47,985 nt of DNA, taken from NCBI GenBank assembly GCA_964396245.1, contig CAYNEO010000028.1, positions 1 through 47,985 of the forward strand, given 5' to 3'. Both the position numbers and the translations under genes were made by a program. This document shows positions 17,494 to 25,083 of the stretch, piece by piece (position 1 is the first letter of the stretch; the number at the start of each line of letters is the position of its first letter). Source of the stretch: CAYNEO01 sp964396245 (GTDB taxonomy: Bacteria > Zixibacteria > MSB-5A5 > GN15 > FEB-12). Below the pieces are notes generated by a model. That model did no database searches and was not told the origin of the DNA. It worked only from the letters and a program-made list of their open reading frames with translations.

Positions 17494-18596
17494 TGTGACA
17501 GAACGTAGCGTTTGCCGGACAGTTCCTGCACGACTCCTTTCAGCTCGAGCGCAAGCAGGAGCTCCATGATTTCAGATACGGACAAACTTGCGAGTCGACC
17601 GAGCTCATCGACCTGGAGCGGACCATCGCCGAGCAACGTTACGAGTTTCTGTTCGCTCTCGGTGATATCGGCGCGGCGAGTGAATTGTCTTGCCGCCACC
17701 TGACCTTTGAGGCGCGGGAGTTCGTCGAAGATGTCATCGACCGATGTGAGCAGGCGGGCACCGCCGGCAATCAATTTGTTGGTGCCTCGACTTCGTTCCG
17801 CATCGGGAGGTCCCGGCACGCCAAAGAGCTCCTTGCCCTGTTCGAGCGCGTGTTGGGCGGTGATGAGCGCGCCGGACTTCTCCCCCGCCTCAACGACGAT
17901 AACGCCCTCCGACAGTCCGGAGATAATTCGGTTGCGTTCGGGAAAGAAGGCTCTGTCGGGGCCGGTATCGGGCAAGTACTCAGAATATACCGCGCCGTGT
18001 TGGACGATCTGCTCCGCCAACTGACGGTTGAGCGACGGATAGACGATATCCAGCGAGGTTCCCCACACCGCAATGGTTTGTCCGCCGGCATCGATAGCAC
18101 CCTGATGGGCATAGGAGTCTATTCCTTCGGCCATTCCGGACACGACCGTGATACCGGCACGTGTGAGATCACAGGCGAGCCTGTAGGTGAATCGCCGGCC
18201 GGACTCGGTGGCGTGGCGTGTCCCGACTATACCGATCAGTTTTTCATCGGCTGACAGCGGTGCTCCCATCCGGAAGAGCAGGGCGGGAGGATCGGGGATT
18301 CGCGTCAGCGATGTCGGAAATTCGGAGTCGCCGGGAAAAAGCGCGGACCATCCGAGTTGCACGACGCGGGCGGCGATACGGCGAGCTTCATCGATGTCGG
18401 CGCACTCGCGAATGGCCGAGGCCACCTTGCGGGGAAGATTGGGCAGGGATTCGAGTTCGGAGACGGGTGCTTCGAGGGCCGCCGATGGTGAGCCGAACTT
18501 CTCTACCAGTTTCCGGAATCGGGCTTTCCCTACCCCCGGTATGCTCAGCAGAGCGATGGTATCAGTCAGTCGTTCTTTCAGTTCGCTGTTGGTCAA
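17490..18596 (-). CDS. dprA: DNA-processing protein DprA
   Basis: A 368-aa DprA/Smf protein, the recombination mediator that loads RecA on incoming single-stranded DNA in transformation. An N-terminal helix-hairpin-helix region (about residues 10-70) precedes the Rossmann-like domain with GIVGTRHATESG, VVSGMAEGIDSYAHQGA, PERNRIISGLSEGVIVVEAGEKSGALITAQHALEQGKELFGVPG, all close to consensus. A C-terminal winged helix (about 305-365) matches the DprA_WH domain. The TTG start at 18596 lies inside the end of obg (35-base overlap) without a clear Shine-Dalgarno, so translation is probably coupled. A second, divergent DprA-like gene is at 38580. Confidence 0.92.
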   Translation of the reverse strand: MTNSELKERLTDTIALLSIPGVGKARFRKLVEKFGSPSAALEAPVSELESLPNLPRKVASAIRECADIDEARRIAARVVQLGWSALFPGDSEFPTSLTRIPDPPALLFRMGAPLSADEKLIGIVGTRHATESGRRFTYRLACDLTRAGITVVSGMAEGIDSYAHQGAIDAGGQTIAVWGTSLDIVYPSLNRQLAEQIVQHGAVYSEYLPDTGPDRAFFPERNRIISGLSEGVIVVEAGEKSGALITAQHALEQGKELFGVPGPPDAERSRGTNKLIAGGARLLTSVDDIFDELPRLKGQVAARQFTRRADITESEQKLVTLLGDGPLQVDELGRLASLSVSEIMELLLALELKGVVQELSGKRYVLSQ

Positions 18597-19560
18597 GAAT
18601 CTGCTCTATGTGTTGAAGAAACTCCTTTTCGCCAATACCGGCCACTGCCGAAAGGTAAATATACGAATCCGGCAGCTCTTTGGAAACCTCCTGCAGATCA
18701 CTTTCGGAGACGGTATCGACCTTGGTAATGACGGTCAGGGAAGGCCGACGCAGGAGCGAGGGGTCGAAGCGAGCGAGCTCGTCGGCCAGCACCTGTCGTG
18801 TTTGCAATATATCAAGTTCATTGATATCAATGACATAGACGATCAATCCGGTGCGCTGGATATGGCGGAGGAACTGATGTCCGAGACCTTTCCCCTCGGC
18901 GGCGCCTTCGATGAGACCGGGAATATCGGCCATCACACAGGATTTGAAATCGCGGAGTTTGACAATTCCGAGATTGGGCACGAGGGTCGTGAAGGGATAA
19001 TCGGCGATTTTTGGTCGGGCGGCGGAAAAGCGGGCGAGGATAGTGGATTTGCCGGCGTTCGGCAGTCCCACGAGACCGACATCGGCGAGCAACCTGAGTT
19101 CCATCGACAGCCGTCGCGATTCACCCGGCTGGCCGTCCTGCGCTTTTCGCGGGGTCTGGTTGGTGGGGGACTTGTAGTGGGCGTTGCCGTGTCCGCCCTT
19201 GCCGCCACTGGCGATGGTGACGCGGGCGTTTTGTTCGTCCAAGTCCGCGAGAACTTCGCCGGTATCAAGGTCTTTGATGATGGTGCCGACGGGGAGGCGC
19301 AGGATTGTGTCCTCTCCCGACTTTCCGGTGCGCATATTGCCCTCGCCGGGCTGACCGTTCTTAGCTTTGTATCGCTTGCGATAGCGGAAATCGAGGAGAG
19401 TGGTGAGATTGGGATCGGCGACGGCAATGATATCGCCGCCGTGGCCGCCCTCGCCGCCATCCGGGCCGCCTTTCGGCACGAATTTCTCCGTGTGAAAGGA
19501 GACGCAGCCGTGGCCGCCGTTGCCGGCGGTAACTTCGATTTCGACGTAATCAATAAACAT
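18562..19560 (-). CDS. obg: Obg-family GTPase (CgtA)
   Basis: A 332-aa ribosome-associated GTPase. The glycine-rich Obg fold at residues 1-158 begins MFIDYVEIEVTAGNGG and contains KGGPDGGEGGHGG. The G domain shows G1 GLPNAGKST, G3 DIPGLIEGA, G4 TKVD and a G5-like SAV. The optional C-terminal OCT domain is absent, as in many Gram-negative Obg proteins. In other bacteria Obg acts in 50S ribosome maturation and stress control. I chose the ATG at 19560 because the Obg fold starts there; the frame is open 12 codons further. It leads the minus-strand block of fourteen genes. Confidence 0.93.
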   Translation of the reverse strand: MFIDYVEIEVTAGNGGHGCVSFHTEKFVPKGGPDGGEGGHGGDIIAVADPNLTTLLDFRYRKRYKAKNGQPGEGNMRTGKSGEDTILRLPVGTIIKDLDTGEVLADLDEQNARVTIASGGKGGHGNAHYKSPTNQTPRKAQDGQPGESRRLSMELRLLADVGLVGLPNAGKSTILARFSAARPKIADYPFTTLVPNLGIVKLRDFKSCVMADIPGLIEGAAEGKGLGHQFLRHIQRTGLIVYVIDINELDILQTRQVLADELARFDPSLLRRPSLTVITKVDTVSESDLQEVSKELPDSYIYLSAVAGIGEKEFLQHIEQILDQQRTERTTD

Positions 19561-19686
19561 CAGGCGGAATATTCCCACACGGGACTCAAAAGTCAATCTT
19601 TCAATCAGTTCCGGAGGCCACGAAGGGGGTGAAAAAAGAGGATAACGGTCGTTGACGCTGAAAGCCTGCCCGTATATATTGGCGCC

Positions 19687-20337
19687 GTGGAAACAACAGG
19701 CAACGACACTCAGGAACTCGGCATCAATCAGCGCAAGCGGAAGTTTTACGAGGAGTATTCACTGTTCCTCGGCCGCATCTGTTTGAAGCTGGGGTTGACG
19801 CCGAATTTTCTGACGGCGGTTTCGCTGATCTGCGCGGTCGTGTCCGGCATATTTTTCTGGCGCGCTGAGATGGTCTGGGGCGTGGTCTTTATGCTCCTGA
19901 CGGCCTTCACGGACATGCTGGACGGCTCGACGGCGCGCGCCGGCAAGATGGGTACGGTGTTCGGCGGCATACTGGATCACGTTTCCGACCGGTACGGCGA
20001 GTTCTTTATCCTGGCGGGGATCACGCTTTCGGGCACGGTTCATCCGGGATGGGGACTGTTTGCGCTGTTCGGGATGTTGATTGCCAGTTACACGCGGGCG
20101 GCGGCCGAATCGATCGGCAAGATCAAGAACTGCGCGGTCGGTATCATGGGGAGGCTGGAGAAGTTCATCCTGATCATTGTCGGTTCGCTGCTGGAGCATT
20201 TCCTTCCGGTGGGCACATGGCCCCGCGGAAGCTGGCTGGAGTTCGCCCTGATCATAGTCGGTCTGACATCGTTTATCACGGCCGTCCAACGGCTCGTTTA
20301 CGCCAGAAAAGTTCTCGGCGATAAGCGAGAAGTCTAG
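19687..20337 (+). CDS. CDP-alcohol phosphatidyltransferase (AIPS/PIPS-like)
   Basis: A 216-aa integral membrane enzyme with the full CDP-alcohol phosphotransferase signature, D-x2-DG-x2-AR-x8-G-x3-D-x3-D, read as DMLDGSTARAGKMGTVFGGILDHVSD at residues 78-103 in two overlapping parts. About five hydrophobic segments follow. The later motif SYTRAAAESIGKIKN and IMGRLEKFIL resembles archaetidyl- or phosphatidyl-inositol-phosphate synthases, which join CDP-lipid to inositol-phosphate, more than PgsA. That reading is supported by the inositol-3-phosphate synthase 2.8 kb downstream, but phosphatidylglycerophosphate synthase cannot be excluded. A GTG at 19687 is used. It starts a plus-strand run with a PfkB kinase 28 bases downstream. 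Confidence 0.85.
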   Translation: METTGNDTQELGINQRKRKFYEEYSLFLGRICLKLGLTPNFLTAVSLICAVVSGIFFWRAEMVWGVVFMLLTAFTDMLDGSTARAGKMGTVFGGILDHVSDRYGEFFILAGITLSGTVHPGWGLFALFGMLIASYTRAAAESIGKIKNCAVGIMGRLEKFILIIVGSLLEHFLPVGTWPRGSWLEFALIIVGLTSFITAVQRLVYARKVLGDKREV

Positions 20338-20365
20338 CATTCGGTTACCGCAGTTTGAGCCTCAT

Positions 20366-21298
20366 ATGATCACTGCAATTGGCAATCCCGTTTACGATTA
20401 TATCAAGACCCGGAAGGTTGACACCAAGACCCGGGTGCTTTCGGGCTGTTCCACGAATGCGGCGCTGGCGCTGTCAAAGCTCGGCGAGACGGTCAGGCTT
20501 GTCGGGGCAGTGGGTGACGATTTCAAGGATCAGTTTATTCGCGATCTTCAGCGCTACGGCATTCTACACCAGATCATTCCTTCCAAGAAAACGGGCGGAT
20601 TTTCGCTGATCTACTACGATGATTTCGGCAATCGCACGCTCGACCTGCTGGGACAGGCGGCCAATATCGGCCGGGTGAAAGAGGAATGGTACCAAGATTC
20701 GAAGGCGGTGTTGATCGGCCCGATACTGGGCGAGATTCTGTTTCGGGAGATTCGGTCGATTCGGGAGAGATTCAACGGATTGCTCTTTTGCGATCCGCAG
20801 GGATTGTTGCGCAACGTCGATGAAAACGGCCGCATCTACCACGAGAAGGTCGACGGTATCGAGGACGTGCTGGGCATATGCGATATCGTCAAGCCGAACG
20901 AGCTCGAGGGCAAAGTACTCACCGGCATAGATTGCCGTGAGGACCCGTACGAGGCGGCGCGGATTATCAAGTCATGGGGACCGAAACTGGTGATTGTCAC
21001 GCTGGCCGAGCTGGGATCGATCATTTATGACGGCAACGAGTTTATCAATATTCCCCCTTATGCGGTCAATCTCGTGGATGCGACCGGTGCGGGCGATACG
21101 TACATGGCCGGTTTCACGTTCGAATATCTCAAGACGAACGATCTGCGTCGCGCCGGATGTTTCGCGTCGTGCACGTCGTCGATTATGATCGAGGATGTCG
21201 GCCCGGGATTTTTCATGACCGAGGGGATGGTCCGGGAGCGCCAGGAAACCCTGCTCGGCATGACCGATTACAAACCGGACGTGGCTGTCAACCGGTAG
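20366..21298 (+). CDS. PfkB-family carbohydrate kinase
   Basis: A 310-aa ribokinase-like sugar kinase. The N-terminal substrate region includes GCSTNAALALSKLGE and GAVGDDFKDQF; the C-terminal PfkB signature is DATGAGDTYMAGF, whose aspartate is the catalytic base. The family phosphorylates sugars, nucleosides or, in some archaea, myo-inositol. Because it lies beside a probable inositol-lipid synthase, an inositol or inositol-phosphate kinase role is possible, but this is speculative. No cofactor specificity can be read. The start at 20366 has no strong Shine-Dalgarno. Confidence 0.83.
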   Translation: MITAIGNPVYDYIKTRKVDTKTRVLSGCSTNAALALSKLGETVRLVGAVGDDFKDQFIRDLQRYGILHQIIPSKKTGGFSLIYYDDFGNRTLDLLGQAANIGRVKEEWYQDSKAVLIGPILGEILFREIRSIRERFNGLLFCDPQGLLRNVDENGRIYHEKVDGIEDVLGICDIVKPNELEGKVLTGIDCREDPYEAARIIKSWGPKLVIVTLAELGSIIYDGNEFINIPPYAVNLVDATGAGDTYMAGFTFEYLKTNDLRRAGCFASCTSSIMIEDVGPGFFMTEGMVRERQETLLGMTDYKPDVAVNR

Positions 21299-21343
21299 TG
21301 CAGCCGTCCGATTTCGGGGGAAGGAGTGCCAGGAGAAAAGAGC

Positions 21344-21898
21344 ATGCAGGATTCCCTGTTTTTCAAACGCGAGAGCAAACGCTCGTTCATATCCCGTGAG
21401 GTTCCGCAGGAGGTTCTCGAACGGCTGTTCGAGCGGATTCGCTGGTCGCCGTCGAACAGCAATAACCAGCCGTGGCGGTTTATCTTCGTGACGGAGCCGG
21501 AGCAGCATGCGCGGTTCATGACGGCGCTGAAGCGGGGCAACCAGTGGGCCTCGACGGCGCCGGTACTCATTGCGGTCTGTGCCCGGCAGAGTGACGACGC
21601 CACCCGCGAGGATGACCCGGTGATGTATTACCAGTTTGACTGCGGGCTGGCCGTGATGTCGCTCTTGCTGGGTGCGGTGGATGAAGGGCTGATGGCACAC
21701 CCGATGGCCGGTTTTCATGCGGAGGGAATTCACGAGGTGCTGGAGATACCGAAGGAGTATCACGTGATGTGTGTTATCGCGCTCGGCTACAGGGGGCCGA
21801 TCGATCTGCTGGATGACAGGACACGGCAGAAGGACGAGCAACCCCGGGTGAGGAAGCCGGTGCCGGAAATCATATCGATAAACAAGTTCAATTTCTAG
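21344..21898 (+). CDS. nitroreductase-family flavoprotein
   Basis: A 184-aa FMN-dependent oxidoreductase of the nitroreductase superfamily. The FMN-binding N-terminal motif FKRESKRSF, the segment RWSPSNSNNQPWRFI (the classical APSxxNxQPW) and the C-terminal CVIALGYRG are clear. Members reduce nitro compounds, quinones or enones with NAD(P)H; the substrate is unknown. The ATG at 21344 is preceded by AGGAGAAAAGAGC, a good Shine-Dalgarno; a GTG at 21326 is open but overlaps the purine-rich stretch. It lies 45 bases behind the PfkB kinase. Confidence 0.88.
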   Translation: MQDSLFFKRESKRSFISREVPQEVLERLFERIRWSPSNSNNQPWRFIFVTEPEQHARFMTALKRGNQWASTAPVLIAVCARQSDDATREDDPVMYYQFDCGLAVMSLLLGAVDEGLMAHPMAGFHAEGIHEVLEIPKEYHVMCVIALGYRGPIDLLDDRTRQKDEQPRVRKPVPEIISINKFNF

Positions 21899-21948
21899 CT
21901 AACAGGCGCGACATGCAGTGCATACTCGCGCGATGCTTCGCTGTCAAT

Positions 21949-22287
21949 ATGGCTACCATTCACTACGATGATTTCGAGAAGGTCGATATCCGGGTGGGCC
22001 GGATAATCGGGGTAGAGGATTTCGAGCGGACGCGGCAACCATCGTACAAGCTGAGGGTTGATTTTGGTGAGGAGATCGGCATCAAACAGTCATCGGCTCA
22101 GCTCAAGACCAATTACACACCGGAGCAGTTGCTCGGGAAAACGTGCCTGGCGGTGGTGAATTTTGAGCCGAAGAATATCGCCGGTTTCATGTCCGAGGTG
22201 CTGGTGCTCGGTGTGCCCCGTGACGGCGGCGGGCTGTCGCTGGTGCGGCCGGTCGATGAGGCGATTATCGGCGGGCGGCTGTATTAG
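21949..22287 (+). CDS. csaA: CsaA-like tRNA-binding-domain protein
   Basis: A 112-aa single-domain protein of the CsaA/tRNA-binding OB-fold family, related to the C-terminal domain of bacterial MetRS. It shows the family pattern FEKVDIRVGRI near the start, QSSAQLKTNYTPEQLLGK in the middle and NFEPKNIAGFMSEVLVLG near the end. CsaA homodimers have been described as export-linked chaperones and bind tRNA-like structures. I prefer the ATG at 21949 because the OB-fold starts there; the frame is open from 21913. It ends in a 4-base convergent overlap with the TetR gene. Confidence 0.88.
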   Translation: MATIHYDDFEKVDIRVGRIIGVEDFERTRQPSYKLRVDFGEEIGIKQSSAQLKTNYTPEQLLGKTCLAVVNFEPKNIAGFMSEVLVLGVPRDGGGLSLVRPVDEAIIGGRLY

Positions 22288-22931
22288 GCCTTGATACCGT
22301 CGAATAAGAACGAAATCAAGTATTCCTCCACCCGGCTTATCGGCAGCCGTTTTTGCGAGAATTGGCGCTGGACCATTCCCTCGATAATGACTGACACGAG
22401 ATACGACGTCAGTTCCGGTTCGAAGTCTCCGCGTATCTCGCCCGTCTCTTCCCCGCGTTTCACGATCTCGATGACATGATCCTGGAAATGTCGTTCGATT
22501 TCTATGCCTTCGATGGTGACGCCGGCGTGTTGAAGTCCGTGGGTGACGAACAGGAAGAACTTCTCCTCCGCGCCGTAGAGTTTCGAGTTCACGATTAAGG
22601 AGTGGTAGAGATAAAGCAGTCGGTCGCGGACAAGGACAGCTGTTTCCTGGCGCTTGATTTCCTCCATCCACTTAGCCAGGTAATCATCGAATACCAGAAT
22701 GGCGAATTCGAGAAAGTGGCTTTTGGAGGGGAAATACTGGAAAAACGAGCCCTTGGATATTCCCGCCTCGCGGCAGATTTGATCCACGGCGAGGCCGTCG
22801 TAGCCATACTCACCGAAGAGGCGGACGGCGGCGCGGTAGACCTGTTCTTTTTTCTCCGGCACAAGGCGGCGGAAAGTGTCGGTGGTGATCCGGCCGGTAA
22901 CGAGACGGGCGACTGTGTTTTCGTCTATCAT
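22284..22931 (-). CDS. TetR/AcrR-family transcriptional regulator
   Basis: A 215-aa regulator. The N-terminal helix-turn-helix lies at about residues 25-72, with AAVRLFGEYGYDGLAV, the recognition helix around AGISKGSFFQYFPSK and the usual TetR start of the ligand domain (FLEFAILVFDDYL). The ligand domain is not distinctive. The ATG at 22931 has GGAG seven bases upstream; the open frame to 22961 would run through a perfect palindrome that looks like its operator. The gene is divergent from the inositol-3-phosphate synthase, which it may regulate. The ligand is unknown. Confidence 0.9.
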   Translation of the reverse strand: MIDENTVARLVTGRITTDTFRRLVPEKKEQVYRAAVRLFGEYGYDGLAVDQICREAGISKGSFFQYFPSKSHFLEFAILVFDDYLAKWMEEIKRQETAVLVRDRLLYLYHSLIVNSKLYGAEEKFFLFVTHGLQHAGVTIEGIEIERHFQDHVIEIVKRGEETGEIRGDFEPELTSYLVSVIIEGMVQRQFSQKRLPISRVEEYLISFLFDGIKA

Positions 22932-22945
22932 AATAATCTCCGATA

Positions 22946-22961
22946 ATGACCATTCGGTCAT
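22946..22961. promoter_or_regulatory. probable TetR-type operator
   Basis: ATGACCATTCGGTCAT is a perfect inverted repeat with 6-bp arms and a 4-base spacer. On the minus strand it directly follows a TATAAT -10 hexamer (22967-22962), so the transcription start of the TetR gene should fall inside it. This is the expected position for autorepression. It also lies 48 bases upstream of the -35 of the divergent inositol-phosphate synthase promoter. Confidence 0.65.
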
Positions 22962-23009
22962 ATTATATATACTAAAGCTATATAATTCACGCTATTTTGC
23001 AAATACTAT

Positions 23010-23037
23010 TTGACCGTCTGAACCGCGTCCGTATATT
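23010..23037 (+). promoter_or_regulatory. promoter of the inositol-3-phosphate synthase gene
   Basis: TTGACC (23010-23015) and TATATT (23032-23037) are separated by 16 bases. The predicted start near 23044 leaves an untranslated leader of about 40 bases containing AGGAAG ahead of the ATG at 23083. Confidence 0.7.
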
Positions 23038-23082
23038 TTTGCGTTCAATAGATCATCCGCAGACAAGAAAGGAAGCTGAATT

Positions 23083-24297
23083 ATGGGCAAGGTAAGAGTG
23101 GCCATTATCGGCGTCGGTAACTGCGCATCGTCGCTGGTACAGGGCGTCGAGTTCTACAAGAAGGCCAAGGACGACGATTTCGTCCCGGGGTTGATGCATG
23201 TCAATCTCGGCGGTTATCACATCCGCGACATCGAATTCTCAGCCGCGATCGACATCGATAAGAACAAAGTCGGCAAAGACCTGGCCGAGGCAATCTACAC
23301 CAAGCCGAACAACACGTTCGTGTTTGCCAAGGTGCCGAAGACCGGAATCACGGTCCAGCGCGGCATGACGCACGACGGTCTGGGGCATTACCTGTCACAG
23401 ATTATCGAGAAGGCTCCCGGCGACACGGTTGATATCGTCAAGCTGCTCAAGGAAACGAAAACCGACGTGGTGGTGAACTACCTCCCGGTCGGATCGGAGG
23501 AAGCGACCAAGTGGTACGTGGAGCAGATCCTGGACGCCGGTTGCGGTTTTGTGAATTGTATCCCGGTGTTTATCGCCCGCGAGCCGTACTGGCAGAAGCG
23601 GTTCAAGGAGCGGGGTCTCCCGGTGATCGGCGACGATATCAAGTCGCAGGTTGGCGCCACTATCGCCCACCGGGTGTTGACGCGGCTGTTCATGGAGCGC
23701 GGCGTGCATCTCGACCGCACCAGCCAGCTCAACGTGGGCGGCAACACGGACTTCTTGAACATGCTGGAGCGTTCGCGTCTCGAGTCCAAGAAGATCTCCA
23801 AGACAAACGCGGTCACCAGCCAGTTGCGTTATGAGATGCCTCCCGGTTCGATTCACATCGGACCGTCGGACTACGTGCAGTGGCTCGACGATCGCAAGTG
23901 GGCGTATATCCGGATGGAAGGCACGACCTTCGGAAATGTACCGCTGAATATCGAGATGAAAATGGAAGTCTGGGACAGCCCCAATTCGGCCGGTGTGGTG
24001 ATTGATGCCATCCGGTGCTGCAAGCTCGGGCTGGACAACAAGCTTTCGGGCGCCCTGATCGAACCGTCATCGTACTTCAAGAAATCGCCGCCGGTCCAGT
24101 ATACCGACGAGGAAGCCCGCCGTCTGACCGAGGAGTTTATCACGAAGTACGGGTGGAAAGAAGCCGAAAGGAGCAAGACTCCGGTTCGGACCGCCGCCCG
24201 GAAGCCGGCCAGGAAAAAACCGGCTGTCAAAAAGACCAAAGCGGCCTCGGGTACGAAGAAAACGGCCGAGAAACGGGTGGTTCGAAAGAAAAAGTAG
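23083..24297 (+). CDS. inositol-3-phosphate synthase with lysine-rich C-terminal tail
   Basis: A 404-aa myo-inositol-1(3)-phosphate synthase that isomerises glucose-6-phosphate to inositol phosphate using bound NAD. Visible are the NAD loop IGVGNCASSLVQG, AIDIDKNKVGKD, the conserved NYLPVGSEEATKWY, GDDIKSQVGATIAHR, the NVGGNTDFLNM active-site segment and EMKMEVWDSPNSAGVVIDA. It resembles the short mycobacterial/archaeal type. After about residue 360 comes a basic tail: 19 of the last 43 residues are Lys or Arg, with Ala and Pro spacing like histone-H1-like tails. This tail is not part of the catalytic fold. The gene has its own promoter and terminator and faces a TetR gene. Confidence 0.93.
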   Translation: MGKVRVAIIGVGNCASSLVQGVEFYKKAKDDDFVPGLMHVNLGGYHIRDIEFSAAIDIDKNKVGKDLAEAIYTKPNNTFVFAKVPKTGITVQRGMTHDGLGHYLSQIIEKAPGDTVDIVKLLKETKTDVVVNYLPVGSEEATKWYVEQILDAGCGFVNCIPVFIAREPYWQKRFKERGLPVIGDDIKSQVGATIAHRVLTRLFMERGVHLDRTSQLNVGGNTDFLNMLERSRLESKKISKTNAVTSQLRYEMPPGSIHIGPSDYVQWLDDRKWAYIRMEGTTFGNVPLNIEMKMEVWDSPNSAGVVIDAIRCCKLGLDNKLSGALIEPSSYFKKSPPVQYTDEEARRLTEEFITKYGWKEAERSKTPVRTAARKPARKKPAVKKTKAASGTKKTAEKRVVRKKK

Positions 24298-24326
24298 TTT
24301 ATTCGACACCTTTGGTTGACTACTTT

Positions 24327-24356
24327 AACCGGCGACAGACAGTCGCCGGTTTTTTT
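24327..24356 (+). terminator. intrinsic terminator after the inositol-3-phosphate synthase gene
   Basis: AACCGGCGAC (24327-24336) pairs with GTCGCCGGTT (24342-24351) around the 5-base loop AGACA and runs into seven T residues. Confidence 0.9.
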
Positions 24357-24453
24357 ATGCGGCGGGGTGAATCACGAAGAGACATACAGCGATAACGGAG
24401 CGGTTGATGCCCCGGCGGCGAGGGCACCTCTACTCGAAGGCATGGTTGAATAG

Positions 24454-25083
24454 ATGAGAACGAAACAGAAGAGCCTGTTTATAACGTTTGAAGGTATCGA
24501 CGGTTGCGGGAAAACGACGCAGCTGGCGCTGGTCGGGCAGTTTCTGACCGACCGGGGATACCGGGTACATACTCTGCGGGAACCGGGATCTACGGAGATC
24601 GCCGAGAAGATACGGGAACTGTTGCTCGATGAACGTTCCGCCATGACCGATGTTACGGAGCTTTTGTTGTATGAGGCGGCGCGGGCCGAGATAACATCGA
24701 AGGAAATCGCACCGTTGCTGAAGCGAGGGCATGTCGTGTTGTGCGACCGGTTTTATGACAGCACGACGGCGTACCAGGGATACGGGCGGAAGCTGGATAT
24801 CCGGATGGTGAAGTCGCTTCACCGGGTGGCGGTGGGCGATGTGGAGCCGGATCTGACGTTCGTGTTTGACCTCAACCCGCGCATAGCCGCAAAACGGCTG
24901 GGCGGGAAACGGGACCGGCTCGAATCACAGTCACCGGCGTTCCACAAGCGGGTCCGGCAGGGATTTCTGGAGATTGCCCGCAAAGAAGGCCGCCGGGTGA
25001 AGGTTATCGACGCCGAACGGTCGGTCGAACAGATATTCGAGGATGTCAAGGCGCACCTGGTGAAGAAGCTCAGGAGACGATGA
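24454..25083 (+). CDS. tmk: thymidylate kinase
   Basis: A 209-aa dTMP kinase forming dTDP for DNA synthesis and, in many bacteria, for dTDP-sugars. The P-loop FEGIDGCGKTTQ, the DR(F/Y) motif as CDRFYDSTTAYQGYGR, and the LID region containing DRLESQSPAFHKRVRQGF are intact. Arginine in the LID and a plain P-loop suggest the E. coli type. The ATG at 24454 follows a non-coding leader. Its stop overlaps the start of the S41 peptidase (ATGA), heading a four-gene run. Confidence 0.95.
   Translation: MRTKQKSLFITFEGIDGCGKTTQLALVGQFLTDRGYRVHTLREPGSTEIAEKIRELLLDERSAMTDVTELLLYEAARAEITSKEIAPLLKRGHVVLCDRFYDSTTAYQGYGRKLDIRMVKSLHRVAVGDVEPDLTFVFDLNPRIAAKRLGGKRDRLESQSPAFHKRVRQGFLEIARKEGRRVKVIDAERSVEQIFEDVKAHLVKKLRRR

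Noticed and set aside
18187..19632. 481-aa plus-strand ORF opposite obg and dprA
   Set aside because: It is antisense to two well-supported genes. The GC-rich third-position bias leaves the opposite frame open, and its sequence has no recognisable domain.
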